In this document: in pieces, positions 38,410-46,374 of the stretch
Layout of the letters: every line of letters begins with the position of its first letter
Position numbering within the stretch: the first letter of the stretch is position 1
Source: Gammaproteobacteria bacterium
GTDB taxonomy: Bacteria > Pseudomonadota > Gammaproteobacteria > UBA1113
Assembly (NCBI GenBank): GCA_020051155.1
Contig: JAGVJK010000010.1
Span: 1 to 64,000, forward strand
Reading direction: 5' to 3'
DNA: 64,000 nucleotides
Notes under the pieces: generated by a model
Database searches by the model: none
What the model was told of the DNA's origin: nothing
Seen by the model: only the letters and a program-made list of their open reading frames with translations
Program-made: the position numbers and the translations under genes

Positions 38410-38439
38410 TTGACAGATTATTAATCAATTTGTTACAAT
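38410..38439 (+). promoter_or_regulatory. Strong sigma-70 promoter of the ankyrin/membrane gene
   Basis: TTGACA (38410-38415, perfect), an 18-base spacer and TACAAT (38434-38439). Transcription should begin near 38446, just before the hairpin at 38448-38483. Confidence 0.75.
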
Positions 38440-38447
38440 GCCTGCCG

Positions 38448-38483
38448 ATATACCGCTCGTACTTCAGAGTACGAGTGGTATAT
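38448..38483 (+). other. 5'-terminal mRNA hairpin of the ankyrin/membrane gene
   Basis: ATATACCGCTCGTACT, loop TCAG, AGTACGAGTGGTATAT: 16 pairs with one G-U, placed at the predicted transcript start and 27 bases before the ATG. A 5' stem-loop of this type protects mRNA from decay or controls translation; the DNA palindrome could also be an operator. Confidence 0.6.
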
Positions 38484-38509
38484 AACATAATAAATAAATA
38501 GAGTTTTCC

Positions 38510-41500
38510 ATGAAAGATAATACAGAAGAAACGACCCATCCCCTACTCAACCTTGAAGAACCCATCGCTGAGCCTATTGATGCGCCCGCTGGCAATGCCT
38601 TTTGGGAAGATCTTAAAAAACATCCCTTTGCAGTGTTATCTTTTTTAACCCTATTGTTATTCATTGCTTTTTTGCCAGTAAGAGTTGCCGCCTTAAGGCC
38701 GCAACGTCGAGGGGGCCCCCCACTCTCACCTTTTGAAGATATTTTAGCAACTGCCACAGCACCGCGAGCTGATCCATCACTCTTTCTAGAAACCGTACTA
38801 CAAAATGCCATGGATGCTACAGCATTACATCTCGTAGGGGCCGCGCAAATAGCTGTTAGAGATGAGCAAAGTGGTTTGACACTGGCGGATGCTGCTAGCA
38901 CCAATAATGAAGCTGTCTTTGATGCGTTGCTTGAAAATACACTCGTGGATGATTTGAACCTGCCAATTGGTCGTCATGCCTCATTACTCAGTTATTGCAC
39001 CCTAACGCTCAAAAATCCTAACTTCGTTAGGAAAATATTTGAACGTGAAAAAAAATTGCAAAGTGTCTTTCCTCTGCAAAACCTTAATAGAAAAAATGCA
39101 GGTGGTACCCCTTTGTTACTGGCACTTGTCACACAAAAAGATACAACATTGCTACCTGTCTTTTTTAATTACCTCACGGCGGAAGAATTAAGGACCCCTT
39201 ATCTAAATAAGGACACGCTTTTTAATGTAATTCAAGATTTTCTAGTCAATACCGGGCCCGAAACAACTTATATTGATGCATTTTTTGATATCATAAAAAC
39301 TTCAGCGAGTGGTGATGTTTTAAAATTATTTACACCCTATTACGAATATATTTTATTTAAAATAAAGATCAATGTCTTTCGTGATGAATTACGTCAGAAT
39401 GAATATAATCTGACTGGTGAATTCAACTTAATAAGTATGCTAGAAACATTTGCAAAAGACCATGACATCTTATCTGGGCAAGGAGCCAGGTTACGAGATA
39501 TGTTGGGACTTGATAAGCGATTTTTGAAAACAAATCTTCCCCAAAATTATCGTGACCTAAAAGCCTTAGCACTTGCTCATCCTTATCCAACAACACCTCT
39601 AGAGTCTTTGAGTCATTGGATCTGCCAATTACAAAATAAAAGATATCAGCATCATGTATTAACTCTTGAACATTCTGCAGCGATAACTGAAACAATTAAC
39701 GTAGAACAAGGCTTAATACAAACGGCAGTACAGGAAGTAGAAATATCTATCTTAACGTATTTTCTAAAAAATTTAACCATGCATCCTGATGTAACATTAG
39801 AAAATGAACCTACCGCGTTAATGCGTAGTGCCGCGATGCATGATCGTGAAATGATCGAACTTTTATTACAGCATGGCGCTGACTCTTCAAAACTATCTCA
39901 TGAAGGATTAAGTGCAGCAGATTATCTTTGTTTACGCGGTGGACCTTATCTTTATTATCCTGCAAAGCTGTCAAGTTTTTCAGGAAAAGTAATCAGCACA
40001 ATGATTGGGACCTACTACTTGTATATGGTCTTTGAGCGAAATATTTTCGGTAATCGTAATCTTTTATTAGCACCTGTAGAGCTTCTGGTTCTTTTGGTAC
40101 TATTTACTGAGAGATTTCGTCAATATTACGCAGAGTATCAAACCAGTTCTTTTTCAAGCGTTGGAAGCTTTACACTGGCCTTAATAGACAATACTCATGT
40201 ATGGATTGATTTACTGCTTTTGGTGAGTGCAGCCATCTATATATGGTGCGAAAAAAACAAATACAAACCTGCATCCATTATTGTACATCAAGAAATACCT
40301 GCAGCACCCATTATCAATCAACCAGCCGTCGTTAAAAAACCAAAAAAAACAGTCAAAATACCCACTTTCCTTCCTACGTTTTATAATCATGCGTCCGTCT
40401 CACAACCCATGATGAGCGATGAAGAATTGGCAGAAAAACAAATGAACCTACAAAATCTTGCCAAGGAAAATGAAGAAAAAAAGCAACGATTATTGCGACG
40501 TATCGCTAACTATAAAGAAAATCATTTAACGTCAAAAAGCAAAGTCCCGCTTTCCGTACAAGATTCCCTCAAAAAACTTAATAAAATAGAGACTACACTC
40601 ACTACAAAAAGTTTATCCGTCCAAGGCATAGAAAAAAGTTTAACTCATCATGAAAAATTGCAGACTCAAATGCAAGAGATTGCCAATGCGCTACCCAAAC
40701 GTTCGCTTGCTGCGAATCCACCGGTTAGAGAAATAACTCCACCCGTGACAATCAATGTGGCTCCTCAGCCAGTTGCAAAACCTAAGAAAACATTATCTTT
40801 GCCAAATAGCACTGACTCTTTCCTTAGAGGTTTTTGTGCTGGTTACTGCGAAATTATGGCAAATGAACTTGATAAAGATGATCAATTATTCTGTTTACGC
40901 AGCTGGATGCTACACACACTGTTAGCACTTTTAAACCTAAGCGGTGATGATCATCATCTGTTCGATAAGCAACAACGGAAAACCATCATCCTTATGCGGC
41001 ATATGGTGCGTCATAATCTCGATAAATTATCGCCAGAACATATTGCATCATTTTGTAAATTATTAGAAACCTCAGACAGGAAATCTTTTCCCACAGAATT
41101 GAGAAATACGCCTTTTTTCAGGAAAATAAAACAACAAACAGCGCTGCATGAAGAAAGCGATTTGCAAGGCGACTCAGCATTGCATGTGTTGTGCCATTAC
41201 CTTGAAAAGTTACATCATTACCAAGAAAAAAATCAAAACCGTCTGAGCTCATCAAATCAATATTTGTTGCGATTTATATTTATAAAAATAGGTGACCTCT
41301 GGAGTAAAATATCTCCAGAAGAAAAAGCTATTCTAGAAGAAAAAACGCCGCCGGCTATGATTCGCTACTTAGACCGCATGAAAAAAGTGTTCTGTAATGA
41401 TAGCGCGCATGTATGGCTAGAAGTATCTTTGCTATCACATATGAAGAAGATACCCAATTTACAAAAGACACTTCATCAATTGAGAAATTATCTACAACCT

Positions 41501-41548
41501 GAGCCAGTTTCACAAACACTCACCTGTAGCTCGTCCTATAGCCGATAA
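38510..41548 (+). CDS. Ankyrin/transmembrane/coiled-coil protein, 1,012 residues (probable effector)
   Basis: No single known family. A short acidic N-terminus is followed by a membrane helix (~37-60) with flanking arginines. A ~400-residue helical region with degenerate ankyrin repeats follows; the clearest is RSAAMHDREMIELLLQHGADSSKLS near 445. Then come three probable helices (~490-515, 518-540, 560-582) with loops resembling the S1-S3 part of TRP channels (VELLVLLVLFTERF; THVWIDLLLLVSAAIYIW); no S4-S6 or pore follows. Next are a Pro/Lys linker, a coiled coil (~637-700) and a helical C-terminal domain (~760-990). The tail is Ser/Thr-rich (VSQTLTCSSSYSR). The ribosome-binding site is weak (AGAG). 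The 3' end overlaps the convergent HipB-like gene by 39 bases. It lies between dnaE and accA, which are adjacent in relatives. Confidence 0.85.
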   Translation: MKDNTEETTHPLLNLEEPIAEPIDAPAGNAFWEDLKKHPFAVLSFLTLLLFIAFLPVRVAALRPQRRGGPPLSPFEDILATATAPRADPSLFLETVLQNAMDATALHLVGAAQIAVRDEQSGLTLADAASTNNEAVFDALLENTLVDDLNLPIGRHASLLSYCTLTLKNPNFVRKIFEREKKLQSVFPLQNLNRKNAGGTPLLLALVTQKDTTLLPVFFNYLTAEELRTPYLNKDTLFNVIQDFLVNTGPETTYIDAFFDIIKTSASGDVLKLFTPYYEYILFKIKINVFRDELRQNEYNLTGEFNLISMLETFAKDHDILSGQGARLRDMLGLDKRFLKTNLPQNYRDLKALALAHPYPTTPLESLSHWICQLQNKRYQHHVLTLEHSAAITETINVEQGLIQTAVQEVEISILTYFLKNLTMHPDVTLENEPTALMRSAAMHDREMIELLLQHGADSSKLSHEGLSAADYLCLRGGPYLYYPAKLSSFSGKVISTMIGTYYLYMVFERNIFGNRNLLLAPVELLVLLVLFTERFRQYYAEYQTSSFSSVGSFTLALIDNTHVWIDLLLLVSAAIYIWCEKNKYKPASIIVHQEIPAAPIINQPAVVKKPKKTVKIPTFLPTFYNHASVSQPMMSDEELAEKQMNLQNLAKENEEKKQRLLRRIANYKENHLTSKSKVPLSVQDSLKKLNKIETTLTTKSLSVQGIEKSLTHHEKLQTQMQEIANALPKRSLAANPPVREITPPVTINVAPQPVAKPKKTLSLPNSTDSFLRGFCAGYCEIMANELDKDDQLFCLRSWMLHTLLALLNLSGDDHHLFDKQQRKTIILMRHMVRHNLDKLSPEHIASFCKLLETSDRKSFPTELRNTPFFRKIKQQTALHEESDLQGDSALHVLCHYLEKLHHYQEKNQNRLSSSNQYLLRFIFIKIGDLWSKISPEEKAILEEKTPPAMIRYLDRMKKVFCNDSAHVWLEVSLLSHMKKIPNLQKTLHQLRNYLQPEPVSQTLTCSSSYSR

Positions 41549-41716
41549 AATACGAAACAGCGTATTTAATTCCGTACTCTCTGGCTTGTTTTCAAAAGCT
41601 GAAATTGTTTTTTGTTTTAATCCAACCAGCTCACCTAAAGCCGTCTGACTCAGACCAAGTTTTTTGCGCTGGCCAATAGCAAGCGAGGCTAACTCCTTAG
41701 GGGATCGAATAAACAT
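41510..41716 (-). CDS. HipB-like XRE-family regulator, 68 residues, without hipA
   Basis: A short DNA-binding protein: helix-turn-helix in LGLSQTALGELVGLKQKTISAFENKPESTELNTLFRILSAIG, closely following the HipB pattern (SQ..LA...GIKQATIS.FEN.P..T.L.T.FKIL). HipB is the antitoxin and operator-binding partner of the kinase HipA. Here the protein stops soon after the domain and no hipA follows; instead the convergent ankyrin gene overlaps its last 39 bases. So it is either an orphan regulator or a remnant whose hipA was lost. ATG 41716 follows AAGGAG; it lies 27 bases after dnaE and next to a palindrome (41737-41754) of HipB-operator geometry. Confidence 0.82.
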   Translation of the reverse strand: MFIRSPKELASLAIGQRKKLGLSQTALGELVGLKQKTISAFENKPESTELNTLFRILSAIGRATGECL

Positions 41717-41736
41717 AGTTAAATCTCCTTGGAAAA

Positions 41737-41754
41737 TATACCCTATAGGGTATA
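41737..41754. promoter_or_regulatory. 18-bp perfect palindrome, probable operator of the HipB-like protein
   Basis: TATACCCTATAGGGTATA is fully self-complementary. It spans the dnaE stop codon and lies 20 bases upstream of the hipB-like ATG. The half-site spacing TATAC-N8-GTATA equals that of the E. coli HipB operator TATCC-N8-GGATA. Confidence 0.65.
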
Positions 41755-44700
41755 AATCACCCGCACATCCACTGCAAGTGCTTGACGCAATTGCTGTAAA
41801 TGCTCATCTGTGGGATTGACGCGGTATTCCGGCCCGAGCCGCAATCTCGCTTTTGCTGTGGGGGTATGATATTCGATGTGCAAAGGACTAGAAACTCCTG
41901 GGGATTGCGCTTGTAAGAGTTTAGGTAAATGCGCCAAAATGGGTTGAACGTCAGTACCCTCTTGCAGCGTTAACAACACATATTTACCGTATTGAGCTCG
42001 TGCTTGACCTAAGCTAATGATAGTACGGCAACTCATGCGATAACCGCCGGTATAATCATCTACGCCGACCTCACCTTCAATGACCACTAATGCATCTTTC
42101 ACTAAAAGCTCACGTGTCTGCTGATAGACATCAGAAAAAACAGCGGCTTCAACCCGTGCCGTGCCATCTTCTAATCCGAGAATCGCCATCCGATCGCCAT
42201 GCTTCGTTAACAATGTGCGTATAGAAACAATTTGACCTGCAACTCGAGTCAGTTGCTCATAGGTCGGTTTTAAATCTTTTAAAGTGGTTTTACAAAACTG
42301 CTTCAACTCTTGGCGGTATCCATCTAAGGGATGACCACTGAGATAAAAACCGAGACTTTCTTTTTCATAAAGCAATCGCTCAGCCTCGCGCCACGGTGGG
42401 ACCTCTGTGTAATGAGACTCTTGTGCAGGACTCACCATGCTAGCCGCAAATAAATCCTGTTGGCCCGTATGTTGATCACGCGCTTGTTGTTCTGCTAATT
42501 TCAGCGCTGTGTTCAGTGATTCAAATAAGGTAGATCGCTCTTGTTTGAAATCATCCATAGCACCTGATTTAATAAATACTTCTAACACTTTACGATTAAT
42601 TTTTTTCAAATCGACGCGACAGCAAAATTCAAATAAATCTGAAAAGGTACCGGCTCGCGCACGTTCCGTTAACATGCTATCAATGGCAGCATGGCCCGCG
42701 CCTTTGATAGCACCTAAACCATAAACCAATTGCCCGGCCGCATTAACTGTAAAGGGGTATTGTCCTTCATTAATATTAGGTGGGCGCACCGTGAGCCCCA
42801 TGCGTTGTGCTTCTTCATTGAAGATCACAACCTTGTCAGTATTGTCCATGTCGGAGGATAACACCGCTGCCATAAATTCTGCGGGATAATGTGCTTTCAA
42901 CCAAGCCGTTTGATATGCTACCAATGCATAAGCAGCAGAGTGAGATTTATTAAATCCATAGCCAGCAAACTTTTCCATTAAGTCGAAAATGTAGGTAGCA
43001 ACAGATTCTTCTACGCCGCGTTGCAATGCGCCTTGCGTGAAAATTTGTCGTTGCTTCGCCATTTCTTCCGGTTTCTTTTTCCCCATAGCGCGACGCAATA
43101 AATCCGCAGCACCTAGCGTGTACCCTGCTAGCACTTGCGCGATTTGCATTACTTGTTCTTGATAGAGAATAATTCCGTAGGTAGGATTTAAGATAGGTTC
43201 TAAATCTGGATGAGGATATTCCACCTTGGCCAAACCATGTTTACGATTAATGAAATCATCCACCATCCCGGATTGCAACGGTCCCGGGCGAAATAATGCA
43301 ACTAAAGCGATAATATCTTCAAAACAATCAGGCTGTAATCGCTTAATCAAATCCTTCATACCGCGAGATTCTAATTGAAAGACCGCGGTAGTTTCACAGG
43401 CTTGTAGCAATTTAAAAACTGCTGGGTCATCTACTGGGATCGCTTCAATATCCAAAGTTTTTTGCTGCGTTTGCTCAATAGTTTTAAGTGCCCAATCAAT
43501 GATGGTCAGTGTTCGTAATCCTAGAAAGTCAAACTTTACTAAACCAATGGCTTCGCCATCATCTTTATCAAATTGTGTAAGAATATGTTCACTACCAGGT
43601 TCGCAATAAACTGGCGCAAAATTGGTAATGGCAGAAGGCGCGATCACCACACCACCGGCATGCTTACCCACATTGCGAGTAAGACCTTCTAAGCAACGCG
43701 CCATATCAAAGACTTCGCGTACTTCATCTTCTTGCTGGTAGCGTTCTTGTAATAATTCTTCTTGTGCTAAGGATTTATCTAAGGTAATACCTAGCTCAAA
43801 GGGGATAAGTTTGGCAATGCCATCGATAAATCCGTAGGGATACCCCAACACGCGCCCTACATCACGAATGGCTGCTTTAGCAGCCATGGTACCGAAGGTA
43901 ATAATTTGTGACACGCTGTCGCGACCATAACGTTGCGCGACATAATCTATAACGCGATCACGGCCCTCCATACAAAAATCGATATCAAAGTCTGGCATAG
44001 AAACACGTTCTGGATTTAAAAATCGCTCGAAGAGTAAATCATAGGCTAAGGGATCTAAACCGGTGATGCCAAGGGCATAAGCCACTAAAGAACCTGCGCC
44101 GGAACCACGACCTGGTCCCACGGGAATTCCATGATTTTTTGACCATTGAATAAAATCCGCAACGATAAGAAAGTAACCGGCGAAACCCATCTTGATTAAA
44201 ACGTCGAGTTCTGTTTGTAATCGCGTTTCGTAAATTTGTTTTTCTTGCGGGTAATTTTCAGCATTCGGATCGAGCAATCGTTCTAATCGCTTTTCTAAAC
44301 CTTGCTGCGCTCGTTCGGTAAAATATTGTTGCGGTGTCATATGCTCGGGGATGGGGAAGTCGGGCAAGACATAATGTCCCAAAGAAAGCTCTACATTACA
44401 ACGTTTAGCAATTTCTACGGTATTTTCTAAGGCTTGCGGGATATCTGAAAAAAGCTGTTGCATCTCTAAGGTCGAGCGCAAATATTGCTGTTGAGTATAA
44501 TCTTTTTTGCGTCGTGGATCCGCTAATTGCTCACCGCGATGAATACAAACCCGCACATCGTGCGCGAGATAATCTGTTTGTTCTAAAAAACGGATATCAT
44601 TGGTAGCCACTACCGGTAAATATTCTTGCTGTGCTAAAGCGATAGCGCGTTGAATATAATGCTCTTCATTCTCGCGACCAATTCGTTGCAATTCAATATA

Positions 44701-45198
44701 AAATCGATCGGGAAAGGTTTCTTTCCAAAATTTTAACTGTGCTTTAGCACTTGCGAGATCTTCTTGTAATAACGCTTGGCCAATATCACCTTGCATGCCG
44801 CCAGATAGTAAAATCAATCCCTCTTGATAGATGGGTAGCCATTCTCGTTTAACCTGCGGAATGCCATGGGGTTGCTCCGCTTGATACGCGCGAGAAATTA
44901 ATTGGGTTAAATGTTGGTAGCCTTGCTGATTTTGACAGAGTAAAGTACAAAGAAACGGAGCTTTGGCATCTTTAGGATTTTCTAACCAAATGTCACAACC
45001 AAAAATCGCTTTTAACCCTTTGGCGCGCGCTGCTTTATAGAATTTAACCGCTGCAAATAAGTTCATTTGATCTGTCAGAGCAAGAGCCGGCATATTGGCA
45101 TTAACCATATGCTCCATTAATGGCTCTAACCGTACCAAACCATCAATGACGGAGTACTCTGAATGGATTCGTAAATGTACAAATTTAGGCTGGCTCAT
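41743..45198 (-). CDS. dnaE: DNA polymerase III alpha subunit
   Basis: The replicative polymerase catalytic subunit, 1,151 residues. N-terminal PHP domain (FVHLRIHSEYSVIDGL), palm with PDFDIDFCMEGRDRV (catalytic Asp pair near residues 400-402), GPGRGSGAGSLVAYALGIT, fingers LFRPGPLQSGMVDDFINRKHG and ARRAMGKKKPEEM-like LLRRAMGKKKPEEMAKQ, helix-hairpin-helix and OB fold towards the C-terminus (VAGQIVSIRTLLTKHGDRMAILGLED). I start it at ATG 45198 (MSQPKFVHLRIHS) by family comparison; an in-frame TTG at 45258 would add 20 unlikely residues. It follows rnhB after a palindromic element and is followed by the HipB-like gene rather than accA. Confidence 0.97.
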   Translation of the reverse strand: MSQPKFVHLRIHSEYSVIDGLVRLEPLMEHMVNANMPALALTDQMNLFAAVKFYKAARAKGLKAIFGCDIWLENPKDAKAPFLCTLLCQNQQGYQHLTQLISRAYQAEQPHGIPQVKREWLPIYQEGLILLSGGMQGDIGQALLQEDLASAKAQLKFWKETFPDRFYIELQRIGRENEEHYIQRAIALAQQEYLPVVATNDIRFLEQTDYLAHDVRVCIHRGEQLADPRRKKDYTQQQYLRSTLEMQQLFSDIPQALENTVEIAKRCNVELSLGHYVLPDFPIPEHMTPQQYFTERAQQGLEKRLERLLDPNAENYPQEKQIYETRLQTELDVLIKMGFAGYFLIVADFIQWSKNHGIPVGPGRGSGAGSLVAYALGITGLDPLAYDLLFERFLNPERVSMPDFDIDFCMEGRDRVIDYVAQRYGRDSVSQIITFGTMAAKAAIRDVGRVLGYPYGFIDGIAKLIPFELGITLDKSLAQEELLQERYQQEDEVREVFDMARCLEGLTRNVGKHAGGVVIAPSAITNFAPVYCEPGSEHILTQFDKDDGEAIGLVKFDFLGLRTLTIIDWALKTIEQTQQKTLDIEAIPVDDPAVFKLLQACETTAVFQLESRGMKDLIKRLQPDCFEDIIALVALFRPGPLQSGMVDDFINRKHGLAKVEYPHPDLEPILNPTYGIILYQEQVMQIAQVLAGYTLGAADLLRRAMGKKKPEEMAKQRQIFTQGALQRGVEESVATYIFDLMEKFAGYGFNKSHSAAYALVAYQTAWLKAHYPAEFMAAVLSSDMDNTDKVVIFNEEAQRMGLTVRPPNINEGQYPFTVNAAGQLVYGLGAIKGAGHAAIDSMLTERARAGTFSDLFEFCCRVDLKKINRKVLEVFIKSGAMDDFKQERSTLFESLNTALKLAEQQARDQHTGQQDLFAASMVSPAQESHYTEVPPWREAERLLYEKESLGFYLSGHPLDGYRQELKQFCKTTLKDLKPTYEQLTRVAGQIVSIRTLLTKHGDRMAILGLEDGTARVEAAVFSDVYQQTRELLVKDALVVIEGEVGVDDYTGGYRMSCRTIISLGQARAQYGKYVLLTLQEGTDVQPILAHLPKLLQAQSPGVSSPLHIEYHTPTAKARLRLGPEYRVNPTDEHLQQLRQALAVDVRVIYTL

Positions 45199-45263
45199 GA
45201 AAGGCATGATCCCATGTTTAACGGGGAAGTTCAACCATCCGCGCTTGTAAAACGGCAAATCTC

Positions 45264-45560
45264 AACAGCGGTGTCTGGCACATTGATTTGGAAAAAGAGA
45301 ATCTAATCTTTCGCAATAAGAGAAAAGAGAACGAGCGTAGAAACATTCTCGTGTGCCTGACATCGCTTACGCTGAGCTCAAACAAGACAGTTTCTTTTTG
45401 AGAAAATGCCTAGAATCGATGTTGATTAAGAGGCTCTTCGTCGAGCGCTCGGTGCTGGCGATGTCAGGCACACGAGAATGTTTCTACGCTAGTCCTCTTT
45501 TTTATTTGTTAAAAACAATATACACCCGTTTTCTAAACAAATGTGCCAGACACCGCCGTT
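45264..45560. repeat. Nested inverted-repeat element (REP/MITE-like) between rnhB and dnaE, ~297 bp
   Basis: The outer arms AACAGCGGTGTCTGGCACATT (given here for its key part GGTGTCTGGCACATT; 45264-45284) and 45540-45560 match at 20 of 21 positions. The inner arms 45335-45366 and 45458-45489 are perfect 32-bp inverse copies containing TGTGCCTGACATCGC. The GTGTCTGGCAC/GTGCCTGACA theme resembles the palindromes associated with REP-associated tyrosine (IS200-like) transposases. No transposase is inside. The right outer arm supplies the last codons and stop region of rnhB. This element fills the whole 330-base gap upstream of dnaE. Confidence 0.8.
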
Positions 45561-46135
45561 AAGAGCAATCGTTTAACTGGGCCAAAACTTTTGCGGTGAT
45601 GAGGGGTTACGCCTTCGGTTTCTAGAGCGGCAAGGTGTAGCTTGGTGGGGTAACCTTTGTGTTGATCAAACGCGTAGGCTGGGTATTGTTGATGGAGTAT
45701 CAGCATTTCTTGATCGCGAGTTTCTTTTGCTAAGATAGATGCTGCGCTGATGGCAGGGATTAAATCATCGCCGCCGATAATGGCTTCCATTGAATAAGGC
45801 AATGCTGGACATCGGTTCCCATCAATTTGCACATGATGAGGTACGATGCTTAAAGCCATGACTGCTCGTCGCATCGCTAACAAACTTGCTTGCAGGATAT
45901 TAATGCTGTCAATTTCTTCTACTTCAGCGCGAGCTACTGCCCAAGCAATAGATTTTTCTTTTATTTCTATTGCGAGCTTTGCTCGTTGTGATGCACTTAG
46001 TTTTTTTGAATCCCTTAAACCTTCGATAGGATTATGAGGATTTAAAATAACCGCTGCTGCCATCACAGGGCCGGCCAAGGGACCGCGTCCTGCTTCATCA
46101 ACACCTGCAATGAGTAGTTCAACTGTTTGTGTCAT
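45533..46135 (-). CDS. rnhB: Ribonuclease HII
   Basis: Removes RNA from RNA-DNA hybrids and single ribonucleotides from DNA. 200 residues with the catalytic acids in [15 protein letters not shown] (DEAGRG), the conserved DSKKLS, and the Asp of [10 protein letters not shown], plus [11 protein letters not shown]. The start is ATG 46135 ([11 protein letters not shown]) after AAGGA; an upstream in-frame start at 46162 adds nine residues. The C-terminal TAVSGTFV and stop are encoded by the right arm of the 45264-45560 repeat, so the natural end has been replaced or trimmed. Confidence 0.95.
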   Translation of the reverse strand: MTQTVELLIAGVDEAGRGPLAGPVMAAAVILNPHNPIEGLRDSKKLSASQRAKLAIEIKEKSIAWAVARAEVEEIDSINILQASLLAMRRAVMALSIVPHHVQIDGNRCPALPYSMEAIIGGDDLIPAISAASILAKETRDQEMLILHQQYPAYAFDQHKGYPTKLHLAALETEGVTPHHRKSFGPVKRLLLTAVSGTFV

Positions 46136-46208
46136 GCTCGTCCTTTTTTTATTTTTTGACAACTGTTAACAAATAGCAATAAGTGCTGAACCCTTAGAAA
46201 TACTGCAT

Positions 46209-46361
46209 AAAGAGTGCCTTCTCCCCTTGAGGGAGAAGGTGCCCAACGGGCGGATGAGGGGTAATCAAATTCAAGGAAAATACTTTATCGAAGTTAACCT
46301 ATTAGATACCCCTCATCCGGCCTTCGGCCACCTTCTCCCTCAAAGGGAGAAGGCACTCTTT
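46209..46361. repeat. Palindromic MITE-like element, ~153 bp, between lpxB and rnhB
   Basis: The left part (46209-46263) and right part (46307-46361) are near-perfect inverse copies beginning AAAGAGTGCCTTCTCCC. Each contains a smaller palindrome (CCCTTGAGGGAGAAGG type; CATCCGGCCTTCGGCCACC). The motif CCCTCATCCG-CCTTCGG-CACCTTCTCCC is a widely distributed bacterial interspersed repeat. It sits inside the lpxB-rnhB intergenic gap and would form a long cruciform RNA. Confidence 0.85.
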
Positions 46362-46374
46362 AGTTAGTTTTTCT

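Noticed and set aside
38464-38904. Minus-strand 146-codon frame upstream of accA
   Set aside because: It overlaps the promoter and start of the 1,012-residue gene and shows no family pattern.
45353-45562. Plus-strand 69-codon frame
   Set aside because: It runs across both arms of the palindromic element and into the rnhB 3' end; it is a by-product of the repeat.
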